A stretch of DNA of 14,668 bases from an uncultured Propionibacteriaceae bacterium. Lineage in GTDB: Bacteria; Actinomycetota; Actinomycetes; Propionibacteriales; Propionibacteriaceae. The translations under genes and the position numbers were made by a program. The notes beneath the pieces were generated by a model. That model was not told the origin of the DNA. It ran no database searches and saw only the letters and a program-made list of their open reading frames with translations. How positions within the stretch are numbered: position 1 is the first letter of the stretch; each line of letters opens with the position of its first letter. Positions 1 through 7,300 of this stretch are shown piece by piece. The DNA lies in the NCBI GenBank assembly GCA_945875065.1, contig CAMCJC010000022.1, positions 1-14,668 of the forward strand, written 5' to 3'.

Positions 1-656
1 AGCGGGTTCGGCAGCCAGCTCGTTGGGCTCAGATATGAGAAGGCGACGCCGGCGGCGCCCAGGGTCAGGGATCGGAACACGATCCCGGCGAGCTCGATCC
101 ACTTCGGCTTGCCGGTGCTGAGTTCCCCGAACAGGAGCCCCCCGATGACGACGATGACCAGCAGCAAGTTCAGCGTGAACGCCCATTCGCGGATGCCGAG
201 GTTGGGTAGGAACCAGAGGTCGACGAGCGTGGCCAGCGGGGTCGCGAGAGTCAGGGGCAGCTGCATCTTGAAGGAGCCCCGCAGCAGGCGGATCAGCGTC
301 GTCTTCCAGTAGCTGACGCGGAACTCCCGCATCTCGCGGCGACGCCTGGCGTCGAGATCCTCCACCGGCGGCGCCGGCTTGGATGCGACCGGCATCACCG
401 CCGTCTGTTCGGGCGCCGGGGTGGCGGGAATCCTCTGGGTCACGGCCGGTGCGGGCACCCGCTGGGCGGCCGCGACAGGTAGCTGCTGCGTTGGGGCGTC
501 CGGCAGGACGGGGGTCGCCGGATGCCACGGCCCCGCAGCGTCCCCGGACTGCGGCTTCAGCGGCAGCCCAGGGATCTCCTCGGTGGGGACGTCGTCAGGG
601 TCCGACGGCAACGGAAACTCGCTGCGGGGACGCTGAAAGGTCTCCTCTGCCTCCAT
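1..656 (-). CDS. Membrane protein of unknown function, 3' end outside window
   Basis: An open frame reads leftward from an ATG at 656 and leaves the window, so only the first 218 residues are visible. A good ribosome site (GGGAAGG) lies 5 nt before the ATG. A GTG directly upstream and a more distant in-frame GTG have no better site. Residues 1-110 are hydrophilic and rich in Pro and Ala, ending in a basic stretch (ARRRREMREFR, about 103-113). This is followed by hydrophobic segments at about 133-152, 157-178 and 187-208, which are probably transmembrane helices. The tail carries four T-x-x-hydrophobic-P motifs: TEEIP (25), TQQLP (56), TQRIP (73) and TAVMP (85). By the positive-inside rule the tail is inferred to be cytoplasmic. 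I do not recognise the family. It lies 87 nt downstream of sigA on the same strand with no clear terminator between, so some read-through from sigA is possible. Confidence 0.8.
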   Translation of the reverse strand, partial: MEAEETFQRPRSEFPLPSDPDDVPTEEIPGLPLKPQSGDAAGPWHPATPVLPDAPTQQLPVAAAQRVPAPAVTQRIPATPAPEQTAVMPVASKPAPPVEDLDARRRREMREFRVSYWKTTLIRLLRGSFKMQLPLTLATPLATLVDLWFLPNLGIREWAFTLNLLLVIVVIGGLLFGELSTGKPKWIELAGIVFRSLTLGAAGVAFSYLSPTSWLPNP

Positions 657-743
657 CACTACCTTCCCGGTCCGATTTACCTCCCCAGTCTGGCAGGTGG
701 TCCATGCAGAGGGCACCCGGCCAACCCCCGAACTCCCCCTAGA

Positions 744-2213
744 TCAGTCGAGGTAGTCCCGCAGCACCTGCGACCGGGACGGGTGGCGCAGCTTACTCAT
801 CGTCTTCGACTCGATCTGCCGGATCCGCTCGCGCGTGACGCCGTAGACCTTGCCAATCTCGTCGAGGGTCTTCGGCTGGCCGTCGGTCAGGCCGAACCGC
901 ATCGAAACGACGCCCGCCTCGCGCTCGGAGAGCGTATCGAGGACGTCGTTGAGCTGCTCCTGCAGGAGGGTGAAGTTAACCGCGTCGGCTGGCACGACCG
1001 CCTCGGAGTCCTCAATGAGGTCGCCGAACTCCGAGTCGCCGTCCTCACCGAGCGGGGTGTGCAGGGAGATGGGCTCGCGGCCATATTTCTGCACCTCGAC
1101 GACCTTTTCCGGGGTCATGTCGAGTTCCTTTGCGAGCTCCTCCGGTGTTGGCTCCCGACCCAGATCCTGCAGCATCTGCCGCTGGACGCGCGCCAGCTTG
1201 TTGATGACCTCAACCATGTGGACGGGGATACGGATGGTGCGGGCCTGGTCCGCCATGGCGCGGGTGATCGCCTGCTTGATCCACCACGTCGCGTAGGTGG
1301 AGAACTTGTAACCCTTGGTGTAGTCGAACTTCTCGACGGCGCGAATCAAGCCGAGGTTGCCCTCCTGGATCAGGTCGAGGAAGAGCATGCCGCGGCCGGT
1401 GTATCGCTTGGCCAGCGACACCACGAGCCTCAGGTTGGCCTCCAGAAGGTGGTTCTTGGCGAGGTGGCCGTCGTTCGCGATCCATTCGAAGTCGTCGAGA
1501 TCGTCCGGTTCGACGGGGTTCTCGGCATCGCCGAGACGTTCTTCGGCGAACAGGCCTGCTTCGATCCGTTTGGCGAGCTCGACCTCCTCGACGGCGTTCA
1601 GCAACGCGACCTTGCCGATCTGCTTCAGGTAGTCCTTCACCGGGTCTGCCGTGGCGCCCGCAGAGACGACCTGCTGCTCGGGTTCGTCGGCGTCGTCCTT
1701 ATCGGAGAGGGAGAAGCCCTCCTCCTCGGCAAGTTGCTTCTCGAAGGTGGCTTCCTTCTCCTCTATGAACTCGGAGTCGTCGACCTCATCGAGCGAACGC
1801 TTCTTGCCGCCAACCTTCAAGACGACATCGTCGCCGTCACGCTCGACCTCAACCTCGATCTCACCCGAGGTGACCTGCGCGATCGTGGGCTCGTCGATCT
1901 CGTCGGTCAGGTCGATCTCTTCGACTTCCGCCGCCTCTTGAGCCTTCTCCTTGGGCTTCGCCGCGACTTTCGGCTTGGTGCTCTTAGCGGCGGTCTTCCG
2001 CGTGCGGGGCTTTGGCTCCTCGCCGTCGGCGGCCTTGCGGGTACGTGTGGCCCTGGGCTTGGCCTCGGCCGTGGTTTCCTTCGCGGCCTTGCGGGTACGC
2101 CGCGTGGCGGGCTTAGCCTGGACTTCCGAGGTTTCGACCTCCTCAGCGGCAGGCTTGGCGGCCCGCTTCCTGGTGGCCTTGGGTGCCTTCTCGGCGGTCG
2201 TACCAGCAGTCAC
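744..2213 (-). CDS. sigA: Principal RNA polymerase sigma factor (SigA/HrdB/RpoD)
   Basis: This 489-residue group 1 sigma factor directs RNA polymerase to housekeeping promoters. Region 1.2 begins near residue 188 (DPVKDYLKQIGKVALL). The core-binding and -10-recognition region 2 spans about 256-325, with the FLDLIQEGNLGLIRAVEKFD block and the aromatic motif YATWWIKQAI. Region 3 covers about 326-410. Region 4 has a helix-turn-helix at about 448-470 (TLDEIGKVYGVTRERIRQIE), and the protein ends LRDYLD, typical of primary sigma factors. Residues 1-92 form a Lys/Arg/Ala/Thr-rich tail and residues 93-190 an acidic stretch. Such N-terminal extensions are known in actinobacterial SigA/HrdB. The start is GTG with AGGAG 8 nt upstream. 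It is divergent from the sigB-like gene. The assignment to group 1 rather than group 2 rests on length, the N-terminal extension and close match to the consensus. Confidence 0.97.
   Translation of the reverse strand: MTAGTTAEKAPKATRKRAAKPAAEEVETSEVQAKPATRRTRKAAKETTAEAKPRATRTRKAADGEEPKPRTRKTAAKSTKPKVAAKPKEKAQEAAEVEEIDLTDEIDEPTIAQVTSGEIEVEVERDGDDVVLKVGGKKRSLDEVDDSEFIEEKEATFEKQLAEEEGFSLSDKDDADEPEQQVVSAGATADPVKDYLKQIGKVALLNAVEEVELAKRIEAGLFAEERLGDAENPVEPDDLDDFEWIANDGHLAKNHLLEANLRLVVSLAKRYTGRGMLFLDLIQEGNLGLIRAVEKFDYTKGYKFSTYATWWIKQAITRAMADQARTIRIPVHMVEVINKLARVQRQMLQDLGREPTPEELAKELDMTPEKVVEVQKYGREPISLHTPLGEDGDSEFGDLIEDSEAVVPADAVNFTLLQEQLNDVLDTLSEREAGVVSMRFGLTDGQPKTLDEIGKVYGVTRERIRQIESKTMSKLRHPSRSQVLRDYLD
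2029..2099 (-). repeat. In-frame direct repeat within the sigA N-terminal tail
   Basis: A 17-bp sequence, gcggccttgcgggtacg on the plus strand, occurs at 2029-2045 and again at 2083-2099. The offset of 54 bp is exactly 18 codons. Both copies encode RTRKAA (residues 39-44 and 57-62) of the basic tail. Looser relatives occur nearby (ATRKRAAK near 13, PRTRKTAAK near 69), so the tail looks built by duplication of a short basic unit. Confidence 0.75.
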
Positions 2214-2279
2214 AGTGATTACTCCTAGAAAACTCTGGGCATGGCGGGTCCCGCGTGAGTCAAGGGCCGACCGCGTCCC

Positions 2280-2308
2280 ATCATTACACGTCGACCGCCG
2301 TCACTCAA
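2280..2308 (-). promoter_or_regulatory. Probable sigma-A-type promoter of sigA
   Basis: On the minus strand TTGAGT (2308-2303) is followed after 16-17 nt by TAATGA/AATGAT (2286-2280). This resembles a housekeeping -35/-10 pair and would give a 5' leader of about 60 nt before the GTG at 2213. The leader contains the odd palindrome GCGGG-T-CCCGC (plus strand, 2244-2254). The match is by eye only. Confidence 0.45.
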
Positions 2309-2356
2309 ACGGCCGCCGTGGAAATCCCTGAGATCCGAGCTGGCCCCTCGCCCGCT

Positions 2357-2378
2357 ATGTCAGACCTGGGTCTGACAT
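2357..2378. promoter_or_regulatory. Perfect inverted repeat, candidate operator between the sigma genes
   Basis: The arm ATGTCAGACC (2357-2366) is followed by a 2-bp centre (TG) and its exact reverse complement (2369-2378). Each half contains GTCNGAC, itself a 7-bp palindrome, so the site can also be read as two adjacent short operators. GT-NNN-AC cores of this kind are typical of GntR-family (FadR-type) sites, but the flanking bases do not fit that consensus well. It is centred about 75 bp upstream of the inferred sigB-like transcription start and about 95 bp upstream of the inferred sigA start. That would suit an activator or a looping regulator at least as well as a simple blocking repressor. 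The identity of the regulator is unknown. Confidence 0.6.
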
Positions 2379-2409
2379 CCCCCTGAGATAACGATTCGGT
2401 CACGATTCT

Positions 2410-2436
2410 GGGAACCTTTCGACCCGGCCAGGCGTT
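2410..2436 (+). promoter_or_regulatory. ECF sigma-type promoter of the sigB-like gene
   Basis: The sequence GGGAAC (2410-2415) is followed by CGTT (2433-2436). Counting from GGAAC to GTT gives exactly 18 nt, matching the general GGAAT/C-N18-GTT form of SigR/SigH/SigE-type ECF promoters in actinobacteria. The transcription start would be near 2443, leaving a leader of about 27 nt with an AAAGG ribosome site before the ATG at 2470. This matches the known control of mycobacterial sigB by ECF factors SigE and SigH. It is a pattern match and has not been tested. Confidence 0.6.
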
Positions 2437-2469
2437 TGGATGGGTGTAGACGTCAGAAAGGCGAAGCCC

Positions 2470-3399
2470 ATGATCACGACTGCCAGGACGAGGAACAGCG
2501 ACGGCATCGACGGCAAGGATGCGGTCGGCCTGTACCTTGATGCGATAGCCAAGACTCCCCTCCTGACCGCAGCGGAGGAAGTGGAGCTGTCTCGCGCCAT
2601 TGAGGCCGGCCTATTCGCAGCAGAGGTTCTCGAAGGCAACGAAACCTCCTCGGTGGAGGCCTCTAGCGAGGAGCTGGAAGAACTCGTGCGGCTCGGCGAG
2701 GAGGCCATGCAGCGCTTCATCCAGGCGAACCTGCGGCTGGTCGTCTCGGTCGCCCGCAAATACGGCCGCGCCCAGATGCCGCTGCTCGACCTGGTGCAAG
2801 AGGGCAACACCGGCTTGATTCGCGCCGTCGAGAAGTTCGACCACACGAAGGGCTTCAAGTTCTCCACCTACGCTACCTGGTGGGTTCGACAGGCGATCTC
2901 CCGCGGCATCGCACAGCAGGGCCGCATCGTCCGCCTGCCCGTGCACGTGGCGGAGCAGGTAAACCAGGTCACGGCGGTCCGTCGCAACCTGGAGCGCCAA
3001 CTGGGCCGTGACCCGGAGGTCGCGGAGATCGCAGAGGAGCTAGACATGACGGAGGACCGGGTCGTCGACCTGATCCGCTACGCCCGCGACCACGTCTCCC
3101 TTGACGCGCCGGTCGAGACCGACGGCGACACCGCGCTTGGTGACCTCATCGCCCGCGAGACCGCACCCGGCCCCGACGAGGTCGTCCTTGACGCGGAGGA
3201 GCGCGCCCGCCTCGACGGCATGCTCGCCTCCCTCGACGACCGCTCCGCCGATGTCGTGCGTCGCCGTTACGGGCTGGTAGACGGGCGACAAGCCAAGCTC
3301 GCCGACATCGGCCAGCACTGGGGCATCACTGCCGAGCGTGTCCGCCAGATTGAACGCTTGGCCCTGGCTAAGATGCGAGAGTTCCAGGCCGTGGCCTGA
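2470..3399 (+). CDS. sigB: Group 2 (SigB/HrdD-like) RNA polymerase sigma factor
   Basis: This 309-residue sigma-70 protein has regions 1.2 to 4 but lacks the long N-terminal tail of the neighbouring principal sigma factor. Region 1.2 is near 16-50 (KDAVGLYLDAIAKTPLLTAAEE). Region 2 is near 85-150, with LLDLVQEGNTGLIRAVEKFD and the YATWWVRQAI -10-recognition motif. Region 4 has its helix-turn-helix near 276-297 (KLADIGQHWGITAERVRQIE). Near-identity in region 2.4 to the primary factor suggests overlapping promoter recognition, as in known SigB/HrdA/HrdD proteins. The ATG at 2470 is preferred over the in-frame ATG at 2440: it has AAAGG 8 nt upstream, whereas 2440 has no ribosome site and would lie at or before the predicted transcription start. 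Control is probably by stress through the ECF-type promoter. The exact group 2 subtype is not certain. Confidence 0.93.
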   Translation: MITTARTRNSDGIDGKDAVGLYLDAIAKTPLLTAAEEVELSRAIEAGLFAAEVLEGNETSSVEASSEELEELVRLGEEAMQRFIQANLRLVVSVARKYGRAQMPLLDLVQEGNTGLIRAVEKFDHTKGFKFSTYATWWVRQAISRGIAQQGRIVRLPVHVAEQVNQVTAVRRNLERQLGRDPEVAEIAEELDMTEDRVVDLIRYARDHVSLDAPVETDGDTALGDLIARETAPGPDEVVLDAEERARLDGMLASLDDRSADVVRRRYGLVDGRQAKLADIGQHWGITAERVRQIERLALAKMREFQAVA

Positions 3400-3415
3400 A
3401 CAATCTGCTGCAACA

Positions 3416-3458
3416 CCCCGACCCGACTTCCCCTCAGAGCCTCGGGTCGGGGCTTTTA
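3416..3458 (+). terminator. Intrinsic terminator after the sigB-like gene
   Basis: A perfect 11-bp stem, CCCCGACCCGA (3416-3426) pairing with 3442-3452, closes a 15-nt loop and is followed by CTTTTATAT. It lies 17 nt after the sigB-like stop codon. Because tesB converges from the other side, ending at 3479, the stem may also slow tesB transcripts, although there is no T-run in that direction. Confidence 0.9.
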
Positions 3459-3478
3459 TATCTTCAGCTGTGTTGAGG

Positions 3479-4318
3479 TCAGCCAACCTGGCGGATGAGG
3501 CCCTCTTGGGCACAGGAAGCGACCAGTTCTCCGTCCTGGAAGAGCCGGCCTTGGCAAAACCCCCTGGCTCCGGACGCCGACGGTGAGACCATGTCGTAAA
3601 GCAGCCAGCGGTCGCAGCGCGCCGGGCGGTGGAACCACGTGGCGTGGTCGATCGAGGCAACCTGGAGGTTCGGGGAGATGAACTCCACCTCATGCTGCAC
3701 CGTCGAGACGCTGAGCAGCAGGAGGTCGGTTAGGTAGGCGAGGACAGCCTGATGGATGCGTAGGTCGTCGGGCAGGTCGTCCTGCGTGCGAACCCACGCC
3801 CGCATCACTCCCCCGCCTTCGGTGGGCAGTGGCGGTCCCGCCAGCCGCACGTCGAGGGCGTCCCACTCGGACAGCATCCGGATCGGGGAGCCGAAGCGCA
3901 GCTGCATGACATCCTGGAGGGACATGCAGTCGTCTGGGTGCGGCACCCCGTCCGGCTGGGCGGCAGAGTGCCTGAGCCCCGCCTCCGGCTCCTGGAACGA
4001 GGCGTCCAGATCGAAGATGACTTCGTCGAGCTGCCTGGTGATGACACGCCGCGCCGAGAACGTTCGTCCGTCTCGGACGTGTTCGACCTGGAACCTGAGG
4101 CTCTCTTCTCGGCTGCCAGGTCGCAGGAAATAGCCGTGCAGCGAGTGCAGCACCCGGGACGGTGGCACAGTGCGCATGGCCGCCATCAGGGTCTGCCCCA
4201 TCACTTGGCCGCCGAACAGCCGCTGCCACTTTGTGTCGGGCTGCGGGCCGCGGAACTTGCCGGTCCCGACCTCCGTGAGATCGAACAGGCGGATCAGGTC
4301 AGCTGTGGTTGCGGGCAC
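3479..4318 (-). CDS. tesB: Acyl-CoA thioesterase II (TesB family)
   Basis: This 279-residue double-hotdog enzyme hydrolyses acyl-CoA to free fatty acid and CoA in the cytoplasm. The N-terminal hotdog contains FRGPQPD and QRLFGGQVMGQTL (about 22-44), followed by LHSLHGYFLRPG and DGRTFSARRV. The C-terminal half carries the catalytic residues known from E. coli TesB (Asp, Thr, Gln). Here they align with D198 (in AYLTD), S222 (in ASIDHATWFHRP, Ser in place of Thr) and Q271 (in ASCAQEG). Length and both ends match the family. The start is GTG at 4318, 7 nt after the hrpA stop codon. No convincing separate ribosome site is seen (only a distant GGGGCG inside hrpA), so translational coupling to hrpA is likely. 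It is the last gene of the usp-hrpA-tesB unit. Confidence 0.95.
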   Translation of the reverse strand: MPATTADLIRLFDLTEVGTGKFRGPQPDTKWQRLFGGQVMGQTLMAAMRTVPPSRVLHSLHGYFLRPGSREESLRFQVEHVRDGRTFSARRVITRQLDEVIFDLDASFQEPEAGLRHSAAQPDGVPHPDDCMSLQDVMQLRFGSPIRMLSEWDALDVRLAGPPLPTEGGGVMRAWVRTQDDLPDDLRIHQAVLAYLTDLLLLSVSTVQHEVEFISPNLQVASIDHATWFHRPARCDRWLLYDMVSPSASGARGFCQGRLFQDGELVASCAQEGLIRQVG

Positions 4319-4325
4319 GGCGCCA

Positions 4326-7300
4326 TTATCGCCCCGCAGCCCCCATTGCTTGAAGGATTCTCTTAGCAGAGACTGTCACCGCCGTCCGGAGGCCCTGCCC
4401 GAATAGGCTGACGCGGAACTCCTCCAGCAGGAATGCGATCTCCTCGACGTCCTCCGGCAGCGGCCCCGGCGGTTGCATATCGCACAGCTCCGCGTAGCGT
4501 GCCTCCAGGTCGGCGATCTCCACCCGGTTGCGGGCGGCCAGCGGCGGGTTCTTGCCCCTGGAGTTCAGTCGTGCCTCGCACGCCGCGATCCACACTGGCA
4601 GCCGGTCGAACCACGGGTCGGGCGTTGCCGAGATAAACCGGTTGAACGTGAGGTTCGTCAACTGCTCCTTGATGTCTTCGGTTGTCTCATCGCCAGGCAG
4701 CGCCGCGAGCAGCCGCTCTACCCGCGCCTGCGCGGCCAAGGCCTTCGCGGCAGTGGCGACGATGCGGCCCGTCGTTTCTGGAATCTCCGGGCGGATACGC
4801 TCGGCCAAGGCGTAAAACGCGGCTGCGTCGCGGATGTCGTCAGGCGGGGCGACTGCGCGAAGACACCGGTCGGCGGCCTTCAGCCAGGCATCGGCCAGTA
4901 GATCGGGCACGCTTGGGTAGCTGCTGGATCCGATTGCCAGCTTGTCGGTGTTGGTTAGATGGCTAACGACCCACTTCAGCGGCGACGGATTCACCAACGT
5001 GACGAGCCGCCGCAGCCCGGCCGCGTGACTTCGTCGAGCCTTGGCGACCGTGTCGGCGACCTGCACGCCGACGCTGGCTCCCTCGTCTACCAGGCATGGA
5101 TAACCCGCGACTCCCCCGCCCAGCTCGGTCTTGTGGGGTAGCTCGCCGAACGTCCAAGTCCTAGCCCCGCTGGCCGCGAGCCCGCCCGCCGAACGCGTCA
5201 GCTTCCCCGCGACCTTCTGCGACAGCCGAACCTTCAGCGCTGCCAGATCTTCTCCGCGGGCGACCTCCCGTTTGCCATCGACGACTACGAACCGAGGCCG
5301 CAGATGCCCCTCGACGGCCTCGGGGCGCCACGCGTCGGCTGGGATGACATCGCCAGTCAGGGCGGTCAGCGCCTGGCCAAGGGCCTCGGCAAGCGGGATG
5401 TCCGGCTCGCGATCGCGCAGCTGGACTAGGGCGCGGCGGGCGTGATCCGGGGCCGGGACGAAGCGGGTGCGTACCTGTTTGGGCAGGGAGCGGATCAGCG
5501 ACGTTGCTAGGGCCTCTCGCAGCCCCGGTACCTGCCACGTAAACGGGGTTGGGTCGAGGACCCCCAGCTGCTCCAGACGCACCTCGATCGTGACCCCGTC
5601 AGCACCCGCGCCGGGGTCGTAGACGTAATGAACGGGCAGCTCGAAGCCCTGCGTGCGCCAAACGTCGGGAAAGTCCGCCAAACGCACCGCGCCGGGATCC
5701 GTGACGCAGTCGGCCGGCGTCAGGCGCAGCGACGAGTCGTCATCGAGGCCGCGCACGTACTTGTCGAACGTCGCCCCGGAGACGACGGATGCCGGCAGGC
5801 GCCGGTCGTAGAAGTCATACAGGTCCTGGTCGGAGATGAGCAGGTCGGGGCGGCGCATCCGGTCGGTCAGCTGCTCCGCCTCGTCGAACGCGAACCGGTT
5901 GGCTACGACCACCGCGTTGCGGGTCTCCCACTGTCCCTCGACGAGACCGGAGCGGATGAAGATCTCTCTCGCCTCCCGAGGATGGAGGGCGGCGTAGCTG
6001 GTGCGGCGGCCAGAGATGATCGGCACACCGAACAGGGATACGGTCTCGGACGCGACGACCGCAGCTGTCCTGGGCGAGAACGTCGGCTCGCTGAGCGTGC
6101 GGGTGACCAGGTCACCGGCCGCTCGCTCGATCTGCGCGGCGGTCACCGGCGCGACGGTGCGGGCCCACAACCTGGAGGTCTCCACCAACTCGTAGGCGAC
6201 GACCAGCTGCGGCGTCATCCTGGCGCACGCCGAGCCGGGCGAGATCGCGAAACGGGCGCCTCGGCAGCCCTGATACTCGGTCAGGGGGCGGCGTCTTCCT
6301 TGCTCCTTCGGCGGGGGCGGCAGCGCCAACCCGATGTTGGAGAGCAGACCGGTTAAGAGGCAGTCGAGGACCACGTCCATCGGCTTGGTGCCGTCCTCGG
6401 GCAGGCGCAACTCACGGCATACCTCGCGCAATTGGGAGACGAGATCCTCCCACTCGCGGAACCGCACGAAGTGCAGGAACTCGGCCCGGCACAACTTGCG
6501 GAACGCGCTGCCAGAAAGCTTGCGCCGCTGGGCGCGCAGGTAGTCCCACACGTTCGCCAGGGCCTCGAAGTCACCGCCGGCCAAAGTCGTTTTGGCCGCT
6601 TTGACCGGGCGAGTGCCGGTGTGCACGGTGTGGCGGCGAGGTTCCTTCGAGACAGTCTCCTGCGGCGTCGGCGGCGCGCTGAAGCGACGGTGCAGTTCGT
6701 CGGCGGCATGCTGGTGTTCCGCGGGGCGCTCGCGGACGTCGGGGACGGTCAGGCCCGCGACGAGGACCTGCACCTGGTGCAGCGCTCCTAGACGAGACGC
6801 CTCCAATAGCATCCGACCAAGGCGCGGATCGACGGGCATGCGCGCCAGTAACCGGCCGGTGCGGGTCAGGCGCACCTGCTCACGGCGTCGCCGCTGGTGG
6901 ATCGCGCCGAGCTCGGTCAGTACCCGCAGGCCGTCGCTGATCTGCGACGCCACCGGCGCCTCGACGAACGGAAAGCTCTCGATGTCTCCCAGCCCCGCCT
7001 GCGCCATCTGGAGGATGACCGTGGCGAGGTTGGTGCGCAGGATTTCCGGCTCGGTGAACTCGGGGCGCGACTCGAAGTCCTCTTGTGAGTAGAGGCGAAT
7101 GGCGAGGCCCGGGCCGAGGCGGCCGCACCGGCCGGCGCGCTGGTTGGCTGAGGCCTGCGAAATGGGTTCGATCGGGAGGCGCTGCACCTTCGTGCGTGCC
7201 GAGTACCTGGAGATGCGGGCCAGGCCAACGTCGATGACGAACCGGATTCCGGGAACGGTGATCGAGGTCTCCGCGACGTTCGTCGCCAGCACGACTCGCC

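Noticed and set aside
383..742. Plus-strand open frames over 379-742
   Set aside because: They lie antisense to the left-edge membrane protein and show only Pro/Arg/Gly/Ala-rich shadow composition. The minus frame has a ribosome site and membrane helices.
657..743. Possible terminator between sigA and the left-edge membrane protein gene
   Set aside because: Only short imperfect pairings (ACCT/AGGT type) are present and there is no T-run.
522..2228. Long plus-strand open frame (568 codons) antisense to sigA
   Set aside because: It runs opposite a clear, full-length sigma factor. Its Leu/Arg/Gly/Asp-rich product has no recognisable domain; it is a GC-rich shadow frame.
2244..2254. Short palindrome GCGGG-T-CCCGC in the sigA leader as an operator or hairpin
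   Set aside because: A 5-bp arm with a 1-nt centre is expected by chance at this GC content, and the loop is too small for a stable hairpin.
2440..2469. Earlier ATG at 2440 for the sigB-like gene
   Set aside because: It has no ribosome site and lies at or before the transcription start predicted from the ECF-type promoter; ATG 2470 has AAAGG at good spacing.
3381..3401. Near-dyad around AGGCC-GT-GGCCT over the sigB-like stop codon as a second terminator
   Set aside because: It has a bulge and almost no loop, it lies within coding sequence, and a much stronger terminator with a T-run follows at 3416-3458.
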